Assembly (NCBI GenBank): GCA_030142905.1
Contig: JASJOG010000015.1
Location: forward strand, 1,555,001 to 1,619,000
Source of the DNA: Heliopora coerulea
Lineage: Eukaryota > Cnidaria > Anthozoa > Scleralcyonacea > Helioporidae
Length of the DNA stretch: 64,000 bases
Reading direction: 5' to 3'
Part shown: in pieces, positions 24,070 to 37,300 of the stretch
How the letters are laid out: each line of letters starts with the position of its first letter
Numbering within the stretch: the first letter of the stretch is position 1
The notes under the pieces: model-generated
The model's input: only the letters and a program-made list of their open reading frames with translations
What the model was told of the DNA's origin: nothing
Database searches by the model: none
Made by a program: the position numbers and the translations under genes

Positions 24070-26848
24070 ACAAACTCGTTACCAGTCTCAGAGTCGATCA
24101 TTTTGGCCTTGTTTATTAAATAGCAGAATTTACATAATTACGTCAGGAAAAACAAGCATTGTACATATCGAGATATATAATAAAACGAGAGATATGTCCC
24201 TATATGATTAGGATGCAATTTGAATCATTGTTTAATAAGAACAGAGGAACAATTCTAAACAGAAGTAATCTATAAAAAACCGAAAGTCGACTAATGCGAC
24301 AGTACATGGTATCTTCTCCACATGTTGAAAAAGGCTTATCATCAAACGCTTTAAAATATTTCTCTAGTTTATTTCTTACATTTTGTTTTCAAGAACAGTT
24401 GATAAAAGCTAGTTGTACTGAGTTGCCAAAAATTTGAATTTTCGGGTTTCATTTCGTTGTTTGTGATCCTCCAGGTGAAGTCGTTCTGTCACTGGTCTTA
24501 CAGCGTCATTTCTTTAACTATTTCTCTCTTATTTTCCTTCACTTTGCACTTCATTACAGCCCAGCCAAATTTGAGAATTTTCCTAGGTATCCCCAGGTAA
24601 CGACCTTCGTGGGTTAAATTTCCACCTGAAATAAAATTATATAATACTTCCACTGGGACATACCTTGCTTGAAAATATTTCCAACAGAGAACACATCGAC
24701 CTTTAACATCTAAAGACATGTCGCTAAAACACATATCTTGAACAAAATTTCTTCAAAATCTAATGCCAAAATGTGTTATTCCCACCACCCTTATTTCCGA
24801 AGAGTTATTTTCTATTATATAATTGAAATACTTCGATGTATCCATAGCCCAGTGGTGAAAAATTATGATATGAATTGTAAAAATTTACTCAATTCACTCT
24901 CCCTCCAATACGGAGACTTACCTGGCTGCAAATTAATTTAATGCACCAAACATGTGGCAAAAGAGTTTCCTTAACAATTATGGTTCATATTACATGCCGT
25001 CCATACAAATCCAAATTCATACTAAAGTTAAGCTCAATTTCGACTTCTGCAAGAACTTTACTTCCAATTCCAGTTTTAATCCTAATTGATGATATCCTTG
25101 AAGACAAGAAGATGTGATGACCATACAGAATATAATACTCGTTATGTATTTATGTTTTATGTTACTATTATTTATAAAGTTACTACAAATATTTAGAACA
25201 TCATCTGCAACAAGCTTAAAAGTAAAAAGTTCCGTTGACAAACATTTTCAAGATCTAGTGGTAATTGAAATCAAACAACGATAAAAGTAAGAAAGGAAAG
25301 ACACTGCACCTTGAATTGATAAACTGACAGATTTAAAATTGAAGGAATTATGATCACATTAAACAAGGTTTACATTTCTCAATAGCTTACCATGCGGAAC
25401 GTTACCAGACGTATACTAAGCAATGAATGATACAGTTCTTATAAGCCTGAACAAGATTGATGGATATACCTGAAAGAGTTTGGTAGTCTAACCTAGATAG
25501 ACCTAGCAGTAGCTTTAACTGGGCTAAAAACTGTTTAACCCAGACTATATTATCCTCATTTTGTCATTGTTCTTGCAGCTGCTGCTGTTATCATCATATT
25601 TACTGCATCATGCATAAATAAATACAAAATACAACGACAGAAGTTCTCTCTACAGTACACAAACCATATAGTATAAACAATACTGGATGTAAAAAAAATT
25701 TCAATTGCAGATGACCTCATTGATATTGATGACAGCAGGTTTTATAATGTCTCCAGCCATTTCGTCATAATTGACGAGATTGCTAGAAACATAATAAACT
25801 CTGCTCAATTATTTTCTAACTGGACTGACTGAAGTATCCAGTCTATAAAGACATGTCTGTCCACTGATTTTCTCCATGGTTCCAACTTTTGTCCATTGGT
25901 TTTCTCAATGATTCCAACTCTCTGCTCCACAACAATCACCACACTACATAAGGCAGTAAAATCCATTATGTTTCTAGTTACCTCTTCAAAACTGACGAGG
26001 TTGCTAGAAACATAACAGAACCTGTCTAATAGGTCTCCTACTGGACAGCAGAATTCTTTCTCCATTTCTAGTATGTACCTTATCAAACAGGAACCTGTCT
26101 GACAGGCCTTATTTACCCTCCCAAACAATACAAGTTGACCATTGAGATGTCCAGATCAACCTTTTAAAACTATCAAAGTCTTTTTTCTGCATAAAAATTC
26201 ATTAAGCCCACTTTTTAGTCTTCCAATAATCTCTTTGGATTTTAAAACATATCAAACAAGGATTTGAAGGGAAAATTCCAGCTTACCAAAGGTAAACACA
26301 GTAAGTAATATTTAGGAAAATTTGAGCTTTAATTATTTTTCCTTCAGTAACATTTCCAGGATCGATGATAGGGAGAGTGCTGAATAACTGAGTTATTGTG
26401 AGGTGTTGTGAATTGCTGTAAATCAGCAATTAGCTGCAAGACTGTTTGGAGTATTTAGGGGAATGCTCTCCAAGCAATAATATGAAACTCATGCATGATT
26501 ATAACATACATGCAGTTAACTGTCATTCTTCCCTCTGAGTTGGTGGACATTCCAAATTGGATTTAACCATTTCACTGTTTATATGCACCTAAAAACATGT
26601 TTGCTACCATCATTAACTTAACATAAATGTGCTTAATGAAGACTGTGAGTCACACTTTGTGACAATCAACACCAAAGGGCTCAAATTTAATTAAACATCT
26701 CTGACAACTGAAACTAAAAAGACAACTCTGGTGAAAATGTTAACATTGTGAATTTGGAAACATTTTCTTTACTTAAACAGCGTACAACATTATGGTTTAC
26801 AACACCAAGGGAGGGATTCTCGCTCGCCACAATCTGAAACAGATAAAA

Positions 26849-26938
26849 ATATTCTATCCTCAACGTTTCAAGCAAAGGCCCTTCATCTGGAGAGTTAGTA
26901 GAAAGAGAAATAGAATAAACAAACTTGTTGCTTATATA
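26849..26938 (-). repeat. Foldback element with hammerhead-like core
   Basis: Minus strand 26892-26860 reads CTCCAGATGAAGGGCCTTTG followed by CTTGAAACGTTG. The same core recurs at 32877-32950 and 54628-54680. Flanks TATTCTAT and ATAGAATA form an outer stem. The core has the GATGA...stem...GAAAC order of a hammerhead ribozyme, although the CUGANGA box is altered at its second base. Confidence 0.5.
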
Positions 26939-28445
26939 GCAAGCTATACAAGTAGTCACATGAAACAAAATTTACCAATGACATTTGTGTTGTTGCACTG
27001 CTGCCTATGCTGGACAAGCCTTGTTGATGAACATTATGGTTTGTTTGCTAAAATGTGAGACATTTCCAGTAATCTAGTAACACCTCCTGACAAATTTCTC
27101 AGCGGGAACTGAGATGTTCACAGGAATGCAACTATAATGGATGTGTATGCAATATGATTCCACTAATATAGCAATCTGCCAACATTCTGACAAGTAATAT
27201 TCCAGTATTGATGATGCCAACACCGATAACTGACACTGATATTTTAGTTTTTGTAACTATTTAAAAGATAAAGTTCATCAGGTGGTAAAAATGTATTAAT
27301 TTCATAATCCTCATGTTTTAAGTTCCAAATAATGTTCTGTATCAAGAAAAATTGAGGGTCACATAAAGTAATGGTTATAGCAACATATGTCATCAAATTT
27401 TTTTTTAATGTTTTCTCTTGCAAATAATGTTTAGTGAGGCATGTCGTCTGAACATTGACCAACACGTGCAATACTAGCAAGGGAAAATGCAGTATTATTA
27501 ATTTATTCATATTTGAGTGCTGATTTGCTGACACACTGACACCAAATGAACTAGAGTGATGGAATATACTTTCCCAATTCGCTATTTATTTGGGAAGTGG
27601 CTCTTATTCAGATGTTTGTGGCCGTTCACAAGAATGAATGTCATTAATGTCACTGTGTTTATGGTATTGAGGGTGAACTTTTAGTTCACTACAAACAAAG
27701 CACAAACAATGAACATACAACAATTAATTCTTCCCACTACATATGGCATTACTCGGTACCTTCGACATTTCTTTGAGCTCTTCTCGAGTGTTAATCCATT
27801 CCTCAAACCAGCACCTTCGTTAATCTCATACATTCTAGCTTGCAGTTTTTTCCCTTCAAAACACGTAAAACCTGGATAACTAAAAGCACTATTTTGGTCC
27901 AACCGGTAGAAACAGTGCTTAAAATTTATTAACTCACACCTTTTACAAAAAAAAGACCCTCAAAAATGAGGCAAAAGAAGCATTATTCGTTCTGTTCAAA
28001 TATCCAACGTGGCTTCTCTCGGCCAAGAAGAACTGGGTACGAACGGTTGTCCTTTCTCGGCCCATGACACTTGGCAGGTCAGAGTTTAATGAATATGAAT
28101 GTCGCAATAAAGAGAAAAAGAACAAAGTTCTGATTTAAACAAATGCTGTCTGTTTTCAAACTCTGGAAGTTCTGACGTCATATCCGTCCACCATTTAACA
28201 ATTATGGACAAGGCTATGAAAAATCGTGGCAATCGATTTTCCCGGCGGAAAACGCAATCGAAGAATAAAGATTACAACACCATAATGATTATAGGCAAAG
28301 AGTATAGTGAGGGGTTAGGGCCATATGACCATAAAGCCTTATGATTTCTCAAGCCAATAGTACCCATGATGTTCTTGAGAAAAATAACTAAATCCAGCAC
28401 CGAAATTTGGAAATCTCAACGACAAATCATTCACCAATCTTGGAG

Positions 28446-28895
28446 TCAAGCATCTCCACTTTCACTCTGAGCCGCCCCCTGGGAATAGAAAAACTCTACG
28501 CCTATGATAATGATGAAGACAGATGAACATGAATAATTAGTTAGGAGGCTAACCAATAAGAAGGTGACAGGATCAAGAAGTTGGCTTAATATCCGGCAAG
28601 AAAAAAAGCAAGATATTATAATAAAGTCAGCGGAATAGAAGAGATATTTTCGTTTTGAGTGGATTTTAATTTTGAGATGACTAGGCTGTCTCGGAGCAAG
28701 TAGTTCAAGGTTAGATGGAGAAATCATCGGGAGAAACAGTACGTGAGGTTTGTTGACAATGTGCGTGCATGGCAGAGGGCGAAATGCTTGCCAGTTTGCT
28801 TCCAGTTTTCCCTCCGGTAACACATTAGAATTAAACTGAAATTTCATCTTAACATGTTTATCTGTCTTCATCATCATGGCGTTAAACTTCAGCAT
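28446..28895 (-). other. Open reading frame of unknown status
   Basis: A frame of 149 codons on the minus strand. The first 80 residues are protein-like (KHVKMKFQFNSNVLPEGKLE, PHVLFLPMISPSNLELLAPR) while the rest is hydrophobic low-quality sequence that looks like translated non-coding DNA. No family recognised and no splice-linked partner found. Confidence 0.2.
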
Positions 28896-29834
28896 TTTGA
28901 GCTGGTCTCTGATCTTTGTTCTTCGATTAGGCTAAGGAAGATATCGGGGCTTGTCAGTGGTAAGCATATCGGTTGTTTCCAATCACGATATTCAGTAACT
29001 GAGTTCAATACAATTATACAATTAACCTTTTAATTTAACTTTGTAACTTAATTACGTATTATGTAACATATTTTCGTTGGTGAATGTTAAACAGAATGAA
29101 TAGTAAAACAACTGTTGAATTCAGGTTAATCATGATACCCGAGAATGAAACGCCAGCGTTGCTAGGATTCAGTGATATTTTCCTTAGTTTTTTTATGATT
29201 GGCTTCAGAATTGCCAATTGAAGGCAAATCAAGGAGTTACAAACAGCATGGATCATTTTTTATTCTAGAAATTCTTCTGTTTAAAATACCACGCTAAGTG
29301 AGTATTGTTCAGCGAGTTAAACATTCACTACGCGGAATCGCCACCGCTATCCAGATATTTACGTCTAGTTTTACAATTTCACTTCACCGTATATGCTCAT
29401 GACTAAGTACAGAATGAACAGGTTAACAATAGTTAACCACCAAACAGTTGACAAAGTTTTAAACACTACTATGTTTCTAACAATCTCGTGACTCGTGTAG
29501 TTCAGTATGTGTAAGAATGTTCTTCATTCGCACTGGTCAGGGATCAGGAATTACTCAAATTCCTGCGCACTTCACCATATTTTCTCTCTGAAATAAAATA
29601 CAACAAGAAGACTTCTGTATTAGGGTGAATACAGTAACAATCTTTAATTATGTGTTAATGAGTATTAATTTTGTACGATTTAACCAAAATGTGCCAAAGC
29701 TGTAAAACGTTCGATTTAATTATCTAAGACCGTCGATTAAAAGTTCTTACCTTTGTTTTAAAATAATATCCAGCTTATTCCATATGTTTCTAGCTATCTC
29801 GTATTATCTATATTGTAATTATCAACGTATCTAA

Positions 29835-30969
29835 TTAACGTCGATGTGAACAATAACCAACCGCATCTGTTCGGTTTACATTAGAAAACGTTACCTGCAA
29901 CAAATAAATGTACAACGTCGATATTTATATGAAATTTGTGGTTATTATATGCTATAAACCTGATTAACCAATAAATCAGAAGATGTTTGGTACATACAGA
30001 TACATAAATACACGCACTCATGTTTAAATTCATAAATAAGTCGAAAATTTTTCTCATGACTTTATAACTAATTTTCATTTTACCAAAACGACAATTCCGT
30101 GATAGAAAACTGTGGTCCACACATGCAGCATGTGCTAAGATTGCAGGAGTTAGGTAATTTTTTAAGTGTTTCGAAAGTACAGCAACATTCCAGGCGCCTG
30201 GATGACGCTATTTAAAATCTAAACACAATAAATATCAGGTATTTCTTTTTTTAAATAATAAGAACGGATTGTGGGTAAAACTTCACTAAATTTTTTCATG
30301 AAATCTTTTGAGTTTGGATGTTCCAATGTAAACTCAGTTATTATCTCCCGTTCGAAGCTCCCGTTCGATAGCCATTATCAGTTAAATATTGCACATACCT
30401 CGTAATTAAACGGGTCATGCATTGGCTGGGTCACGCGTCTTCCATTAACAGTCCAACCTGAAACAAAAACGAAAATAATTCACATTTTACTATTGATCAA
30501 CTTAGCCTTTGTTTAAGCGGTATTGCTTTTATTCAATTTTACCCGGCAAAATTTTACGAAGCAAAAAATTTATTACAATTTTTTTCACTCTGAATGCTGC
30601 AAATGATATATAGCCAAAATAAATCATAGAACGTATGTTTTGCACAGTTTTCCGACATACAGGTAGTATGTCTGTTCAAGGTTTTTTTCCTTTTCTGTCT
30701 GCATTCTGTCTCCAGAACTTTTGTCAACAACTGAACACATTTTATCCATTATTATCGTTGCTAGTATATCCATTGTAAAAATCATTTAACGGACTCTTTA
30801 CATCATTAATGCAGACGTCATTTGACATACGTGATGTGTTGTGAGAGTTCTCCACAGGGCGCCGCCTCCAATGCAAAAATTCCACAAACAAATCTATTAA
30901 TTCATTGTCATTTTGCCTTTGTTCACGGGCTTCGTCAAAGTTTGAGCGGTTAATTGTATTGGACGCCAT
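29835..30969 (-). CDS. Small protein of unknown function (paralogue of the gene at 21200-21991)
   Basis: Exons on the minus strand: 30831-30969 and 30399-30457, with a probable last exon 29835-29894 after the strong acceptor TTTATTTGTTGCAG (258 bases, 85 residues). Exon 1 starts MASNTINRSNFDE and contains DNELIDLFVEFLHWRRR; exon 2 reads WTVNGRRVTQPMHDPFNYE. Exon 2 is 59 bases with the same phases as exon 2 of the gene at 21200-21991, and both carry VTQPxxDPxNxE; both proteins start MAS followed by an acidic-hydrophobic helix. This makes exons 1 and 2 credible. The third exon is chosen only from splice signal and frame, and gives VTFSNVNRTDAVGYCSHRR. Function unknown, no signal peptide. Confidence 0.5.
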
Positions 30970-31024
30970 TTTAATGTCGATGACAACGACTTCTGAAATT
31001 CAAAAAACAATTTATGGCGGCCAT

Positions 31025-31716
31025 TAATTTAATTTAATTTAATTTAATAAAGTTCTTTACACAGATGGTCTACATCACTATAAGGTGCTTTTCAGTAGAG
31101 CTCTCTAGTTCTAAATAATAAATAAGTTAAAATACAATGAGCATGTAGAACAAGTGTACAATAAGGATAACAACAGTTAAATAAACAAGATAACTAATAA
31201 AATCTACTAAAAATGGCTCTTTCAAAATGTACTTAAGTACGTAATTTCCTAATATAATTTGGTAATACGTTCCAATCGGTTACAAAACTATTAATTGATC
31301 TTAGTAGTGCTTTATCAGTAACCGACTTTGTTTTTCTTAGACATTCTTTATTTCTAGTATCATGTTGATGAATGTCCATACCACGTACAATATTATCATC
31401 ACCGTGGTTGAATACTTTATGCATACAAACACGTTTCATCATTTTTCTCCGTATACAAATTGGACCAATTAAGTCTCTCTAAGGCGTAAGTTCCAGAGGA
31501 ATATGATGGAAGTTTAAGTATTATTTTAACAGATTTGTTTTGGAGCACTTGAAGTCTATTCATAAGTACCGTGTTATTTTTGTCACCCAATACCTCACTT
31601 GCATATTCAAGTATCGGCAGAATCATCAGAATGAATATCAAGCTTAAAGTTAGATTTTTACTGAACAGACGGGGAAAATCGCAAATTATCTTCCTAATGG
31701 ATAACGACCAGAGCAA
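31025..31716 (-). mobile_element. LINE (non-LTR retrotransposon) 3' remnant, frameshifted
   Basis: Two overlapping minus-strand frames (31417-31716, then 31233-31442) read the end of a reverse transcriptase: ILPILEYASEVLGDKNNTVL, MNRLQVLQNKSVKIIL, ALERLNWSNLYT, then DIHQHDTRNKECLRKTKSVT and NSFVTDWNVLPNYIRKL. The switch between frames near 31430 is a frameshift, so it is dead. Downstream on the same strand, at 31026-31050, runs a TTAAA-type pentamer repeat, as expected of a LINE with a short tandem-repeat tail. The 5' part, including the catalytic centre, is absent. Confidence 0.8.
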
Positions 31717-32876
31717 CCATAGACAAATCCAAATATCATGAGATATTTTGACATTAACTCTTTGGGATCGCGAAATACCCGTCGTTATTTAAAGCGGTAA
31801 CTGGTTAACCGCAAAGTCGGGTTTAAAAATTTCATTCCGGCTAACGCCAGGCGATTTTGCTAGCCAACATGAGACGTCTTCGGCAAGGAAAGTGTTGAGG
31901 AAATCCAGCTTTACAATTCCCTCTTACGTTGCTCAGTTTGCTGGAAAGAACTCAACGGAGCCTTACCGAAGCACTTTATGCTTGCATTGTGCTTTGGTCT
32001 GATTATTACTGCACTTAAGTCAATAATTGTGTTTAAGCCGACGTTTAAATGAAAGTAAAGCACGTCTTAGATATAAAAACAATGAAGCTTAAATGAAGAA
32101 AACAGCAACAATACCTTGAACTCTCCAATCAATATGTTGACCCAGCCAGGTGATTCGATCACAAGGCTGTATGGGAGGTTGCACCCTTTTATAGCTTTCG
32201 ATCAATAAAGTAAACAGGGTTTTGGGATTTTCCCTTCACAGCAGGTGACGTAGGAACGAAAGTACAGTTTTCTTCACAGTGATAAAAATTGATCTTGATG
32301 AAGAAATTTATGTGTGAAAAGAGGCAAATCTTCGTTGATAATAGAACTAATGATGAGAATTTCGAAACTTTAGGTATACACAGCATGTAATGACTGAGAT
32401 GTCATGATTGCATCACTGCCTTAAAGGGTTGCATCAGCCAGTCTTGCTATCACTGGAATCATGGGAAACATCTATTTGGGACTTTCCCGCTGAAACGGGT
32501 CATACATAAACGGTTCCCAGGCCCTGTTGCCAGGTGTTAACTCTCAAATGCTATCAATTACGCCAAGGGTCGAAATAAAATAATTGAGGCAGGGAAACCA
32601 ATGAAAATCAAGTTATAATGTAACTCTAGAGCATGGTCCAGTTTGATACAACATTGTAAGGACTGACAGGGGGGAATGCACGCAGAGTTAATTCGTTTAT
32701 GGCTGCTCTAACACCGTTTACCAATATCGGTTCCTTAAATCACAAAATAGTTGCAATGGAAAGTCAATATCATTTAACATTTCCAACTACATCCCCTACG
32801 GCTTTGGTTTACATGAACTTCCCAATTTTTCCAAATATCTCCCATGCACTCATGTTTACATTAGGTCATGTGAAAA

Positions 32877-32950
32877 CGAGGTTTCAAGCGAAGGCCCATC
32901 GTCCGGAGATTAGTAATCTCCGGACGAAGGGCCTTTGCTCGAAACGTCGA
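32877..32950. repeat. Palindrome with two opposed hammerhead-like cores
   Basis: The centre is a perfect 25-base hairpin, GTCCGGAGATTA-G-TAATCTCCGGAC, at 32901-32925. On both sides follow inverted, slightly diverged copies of GAAGGGCCTTTGCTCGAAACGTC. The right copy folds as GGGC-CTTT-GCTC followed by GAAAC, as stem II of a hammerhead would. Confidence 0.75.
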
Positions 32951-34312
32951 GAAGCTTTTTTTCTATCTTTTAGATGGTGTATAACCTCAAGAACGCCGCT
33001 GTTTTATCGAAGCTATCTACACTGGACCCCCGCGCCTTGGAATTCCTCATATGAAAACGAGCAGGGGGGAACAAACGGGATGTTGATAGGGATGGAATAG
33101 ATGATGTTTGGGAGCGTTCATGTTGTTCACGTGTACAAGCGCAAGCTGGGTGAACCTTGGATGCAGAACTAAAGAAAATAAAAGGGGGTTTGAACAAAAT
33201 TAAGGGAGCCTAATACCTAGTTTGGCGAGTTAAGGCGTTTGAAACCTGCTCAATGAGTTTAATGTCGATAAAGAACAGTTCCTCCGACACCAATATGATT
33301 AAAAGATCCCGGAAAAGTGTATACCTTTAGAAATTTAAATTAGACACTCTGAAAAAGTAACTAGACGGTTCTCAAAAAATTCTCCGCCCAAGAAATCAAA
33401 CCCGAGATTGCAAGCCTTTTTTGGCAGCTTCATTCTATATCACGAGGTTAAGCAATGCCATGAGCGATGAGGTGTGTTCCCTCCGTGCCCCTGTGGCTGT
33501 ACCCCTGAGCACGAGTTACTTTCTTTTTCTTAAATCTGGGTATCGTTACATCACCGAAAATCTTTCTCCGTCACCATGGTTACGTAATTTTCCAGTTTTA
33601 CCCACTGGCTTCTTCCAAATCAAAGTTCCAAACTTTATATTGCCTTCTCCATTTGATATAAGAGTAGAAAGTTAAAAATTGTTTTTACTTTTATACTATG
33701 ATCACAGGTTGCCTTGATAAAATCGTCAAGATTTGTCTAGTAATTTTACCTGTGTCTTTTAAATTTGCCTTCGTTTTCTTTGAGTTTCCTCACTTCCTGC
33801 TTGAACAAGAAGTCATTAAAATCCAATAACCTCCGAAACGTACTAAATAGCTTTATAACGAATTATTTAAAAGTTTTGCAGAATATAAACTTGCAAAATC
33901 GTAGTCAATTTCACCTGACGCCATACTGTGAAATGAATAGTTTATTTACCATAAATTCGCTTTTGTAACTACAGCGATTACGAAACGACTGTATTTTTAA
34001 TAAATGGCAATATTATAACCAAGTAGAATTTTTTATGAGTTTTAGTTTGTTCCGTTTTATAGAATGTAAATGACTACCCATTCCGTTCATTACAATTATT
34101 TATTTTAGCACCGTGAAATTCTATTTGGTCTATTTTGGTTTGTTGGTCTGAGTTTGAAAATAGCAACAGTACTCAGTGCCCAGTGGATCACGGCGAATAC
34201 GGTAAAAACCTGGTACCAAGGAAGTAAAAATTGTTTATAATGAAAAGATTATTGCATGGGAAAATCAAAGCGAAACCCAATGCGTTTCAGTAGAAGTACC
34301 TTCTCAAGTCGA

Positions 34313-37300
34313 ATGATGCACCCGAGAATTTTAAGTGTGTCTGTGATCTTAATCTGGATATTTGTTGCAGGTGCAACTAACCCTGGTGTGGTCGTTAGGG
34401 TTAACAACAAAGCCTTGGAATATGGTAAGTTGATGATAGTATGGCGTATTATTCGAACGACCGCTCGTCTGCAGATTCTGGGGAGTTCGTCGTTAAAATA
34501 TAAATTGAACATAATAGGAAGATATGTGGGATTACGGGAGGTCTGTGGTTGATTGAATCCTTCCATTTCTATTAAAGTTATTCGAAAATTTATACAGACT
34601 GTCCCCGATTTACGATGGGGCTACGTTCAGATAAACCCAATGTAAGTGGAAAATGCATTTAATACACTTAACCTACCGAACATCATAGCCTAACCTAGCC
34701 CACCTTAAACGTGCTTAGAACACTTACATCAGCCTAAAGCAAAATCATGAACACAAAGCCAACTTTATAATAAAGTGTTGAATATCTCATGTAATTTATT
34801 GAACACTATACTGAAAGTGAAAAACATAATGGTTGTATGGTTAGTCACCATTAATGAACACAGCTGAAAGCACATTGGGCATCACAAGAGAGTATCGTAC
34901 CGCATATCACTTACCCGGAAAAAAATCAAAATTCAAAATTCGAAGTACGGTTTCTACTGAATGTGTATCGCTATCGAACCATTACAAAGTCGAAAAATCG
35001 TAAGTCGGATCATCGTAAGTCGAGGACCGTCTGTACTTCCTTATACATGCTTTGACAAGCCCGTCCTGTCCCTGTTTTTCGGTAAGCAAATGAATTGTAA
35101 TTACAAAGCTGTTAAAAATTCGAGATACAACAATCGCTCCGTTCAGGCGATTATAATCACACAGAATTAACGTTAAAATGTTTAAATTTTGAATTAGAAA
35201 TAAGCTTCCTAACGACGAAACAGATATTAATTCATTCGTAACTGACAGCTGATACGCGAGTCCTCAAACATCTTGGCATAATTATTAAGTGGTGGTTGCG
35301 ATCACTAATACAGGAATGCTCCATAAAATGAAAATGAGAGATCGAACGGGCAATTGATGAAGGAAACGGATTTTCATTGTAAAGTAATCGCATTAGCTGC
35401 ACTCACTGTCAAATTCGACCACTCTACAGCATGTGTCGATTCCCAATACTATTGGAGGTAAAACGTGTGAATCGAATTCTGGAAAAGAAACTACTCCCAA
35501 AATGTTCTAGCTTTTCTTTAAAAAGTGGTTACTCAGTAAAAATTTACTTTCGGTCGGCTCCTAACTACAAATTTGATCTTTTAGTTCGACACTGCATTTA
35601 TGCTGTGGCTCAATGAACGGGTCATTGACCACGTATGTTAATTTCGTGCTCAGTTTTACCATAATTAAACCCAATGCCTAAGTATAAAGATCATGCTGTA
35701 TTCCAAAAATAATTATTTTTCAACATTTATTCTATTACTGACATTCTGACGATATTTTAACAGTCTATTTGGAACAGATTTATCCAATCTTCATTACATA
35801 ACTTGCTGGTGACATAATCATGTATGAAAGTTTCTTGTTTTTAATCTTGTTACTTGGAGTAAACACTAGAACGAAACAAAAATTGATATCAAACCAGCAA
35901 TACATCATTCCGCTTCCCCTTCGCGGTTAAAACGTTTCATAAATGTGAACCATGAATCACATTGATTTTGGCGTAAAAACAGCACATCCCGCGTAATGAA
36001 AACGTTTCGATAGAAAGAAGTAAAAAAGAAAGACAGAAAGATAGAAAGGAAGACCGAAAGAAGGGAAGAAAGAAAGAGAGAGTAAGAAAGAGAGAGTAAG
36101 AAAGAAAGAAGGAAGGAAAGAAAGGAAGAAAGGAAAGAAAGGAAGGAAGGAATGAAAGGAAGAAAGGAAAGAAAGGAAGGAAGGAATGAAAGGAAGAAAG
36201 GAAAGAAAGGAAGGAAGGAATGAAAGGAAGGAAGGAAGAGAGATAGGAAGGAAGAGAGATAGGAAGGAAGGAAAGAAGGAAGAAAGAAACAAAGAAGGAA
36301 AGAAAGAGACAAAGGAAGAAAAAAGAAAGAAAGAAATTAAGAAAGAACAGATTAATCGATCACTTTCTCGCATCCTATTACATATTTCTCCCAACGATTT
36401 TCATATTTTCTCATCCAGCTGGTTTAACTTTGAAAATTTTTTTAAATGGAGACATCTCATTAAAGAAATCAAAGCTCATGAAACCACATATCCTGGAGTT
36501 GGATACTAAAACGTTAATTTTATTGTTGCCTCCTCTTATTGTCAATTTTATTTTTAGGTATTTTGTGATTAACCCATCAACCAGTTAGCAAATTAACCAT
36601 TTCCTAAACTCTTTGCGTTTCGCTTTGGTTCATTACAGTTGATAGCGTTGGCATTCAAGTTTTGATTCGGAAACTGAAGACAACTGTCATGAAAGACTAT
36701 TCAGGGGATGCCGACACACCATTGGGACATATCAAATACGACTTGACCAAGTAGGTTACTATTTCAGAATCATTCTTAGAGTTACATGAGAAGAATTTCT
36801 AGGATCCTACAAAGCAGATAAAAGACAAGATTACAAACTCGTAAGAACAAGGTCTTGCAAGCGTCGTCATACAAGTTAAACAAGACAAAATTACAGTGAA
36901 TCTCATGTGCATGTTTCTACTCTATTTTAAACGTCATTGTCTGAAAATGGCGAGAATTCATTTAGCTACAAGCTCGATTCTCGGAAAATAACGTCAACCA
37001 GAGAGAGCGTGCAATTTTTTTGACTCTGTTTAATTCCAGAACCATCTTTAAAGGCCCTCTATAGTTTTCATTTCTTTGCGCAGGATCATGTTTTCGGTGA
37101 TCAGTTAACTTATTTTCATAGTAGTTCCATAAATTGTACAGTCCTGTGGCGTTTTCTCACGCGTTTTTCTGGAAATCTGTTGCCAATCCTTTTGCCACAT
37201 TTTTAATCATAGAAATCATTGCAGTTTTAAGTTACAAAGAGAAACTGTATGGTTGAAATCTTTAGAAAATTTTGGAATACAAAAGGGTATCAGAGAACGG

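Larger units (their letters stand above)
22040..29834. other. Long region without a firm gene
   Basis: Contains microsatellites (23021-23112), two short direct duplications (23961-24069; 25766-26045), a hammerhead-like repeat (26860-26892) and two weak minus-strand coding-like stretches. One is a possible terminal exon at 24498-24611 after TTTTATTTCAG, with HEGRYLGIPRKILKFGWAV. The other is an open frame at 28446-28895 whose first 80 codons look protein-like. Neither joins a supported gene. Confidence 0.4.
30985..34312. other. Spacer before LBP/BPI gene A
   Basis: Apart from the LINE remnant and the palindromic repeat at 32877-32950 there is no supported gene. Orientation flips here: genes to the left are on the minus strand, those to the right on the plus strand, so the promoters of the small gene and of gene A may both lie in it. 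Confidence 0.5.

Noticed and set aside
24498..24734. Possible terminal exon with GIPRKILKFGWAVMKCKVKE
   Set aside because: Reasonable composition and acceptor, but no in-phase upstream exon was found, so no gene was called.
25766..26045. Repeated GACGAGnTTGCTAGAAACATAA blocks, considered as CRISPR-like or satellite
   Set aside because: Only two diverged copies with unequal spacing in a eukaryotic genome; an ordinary local duplication.
35905..36509. Ser/Phe/Leu-rich and Lys/Glu/Arg-rich frames over 100 codons
   Set aside because: Translations of the GGAA/GAAA purine tract; no coding character outside the repeat.
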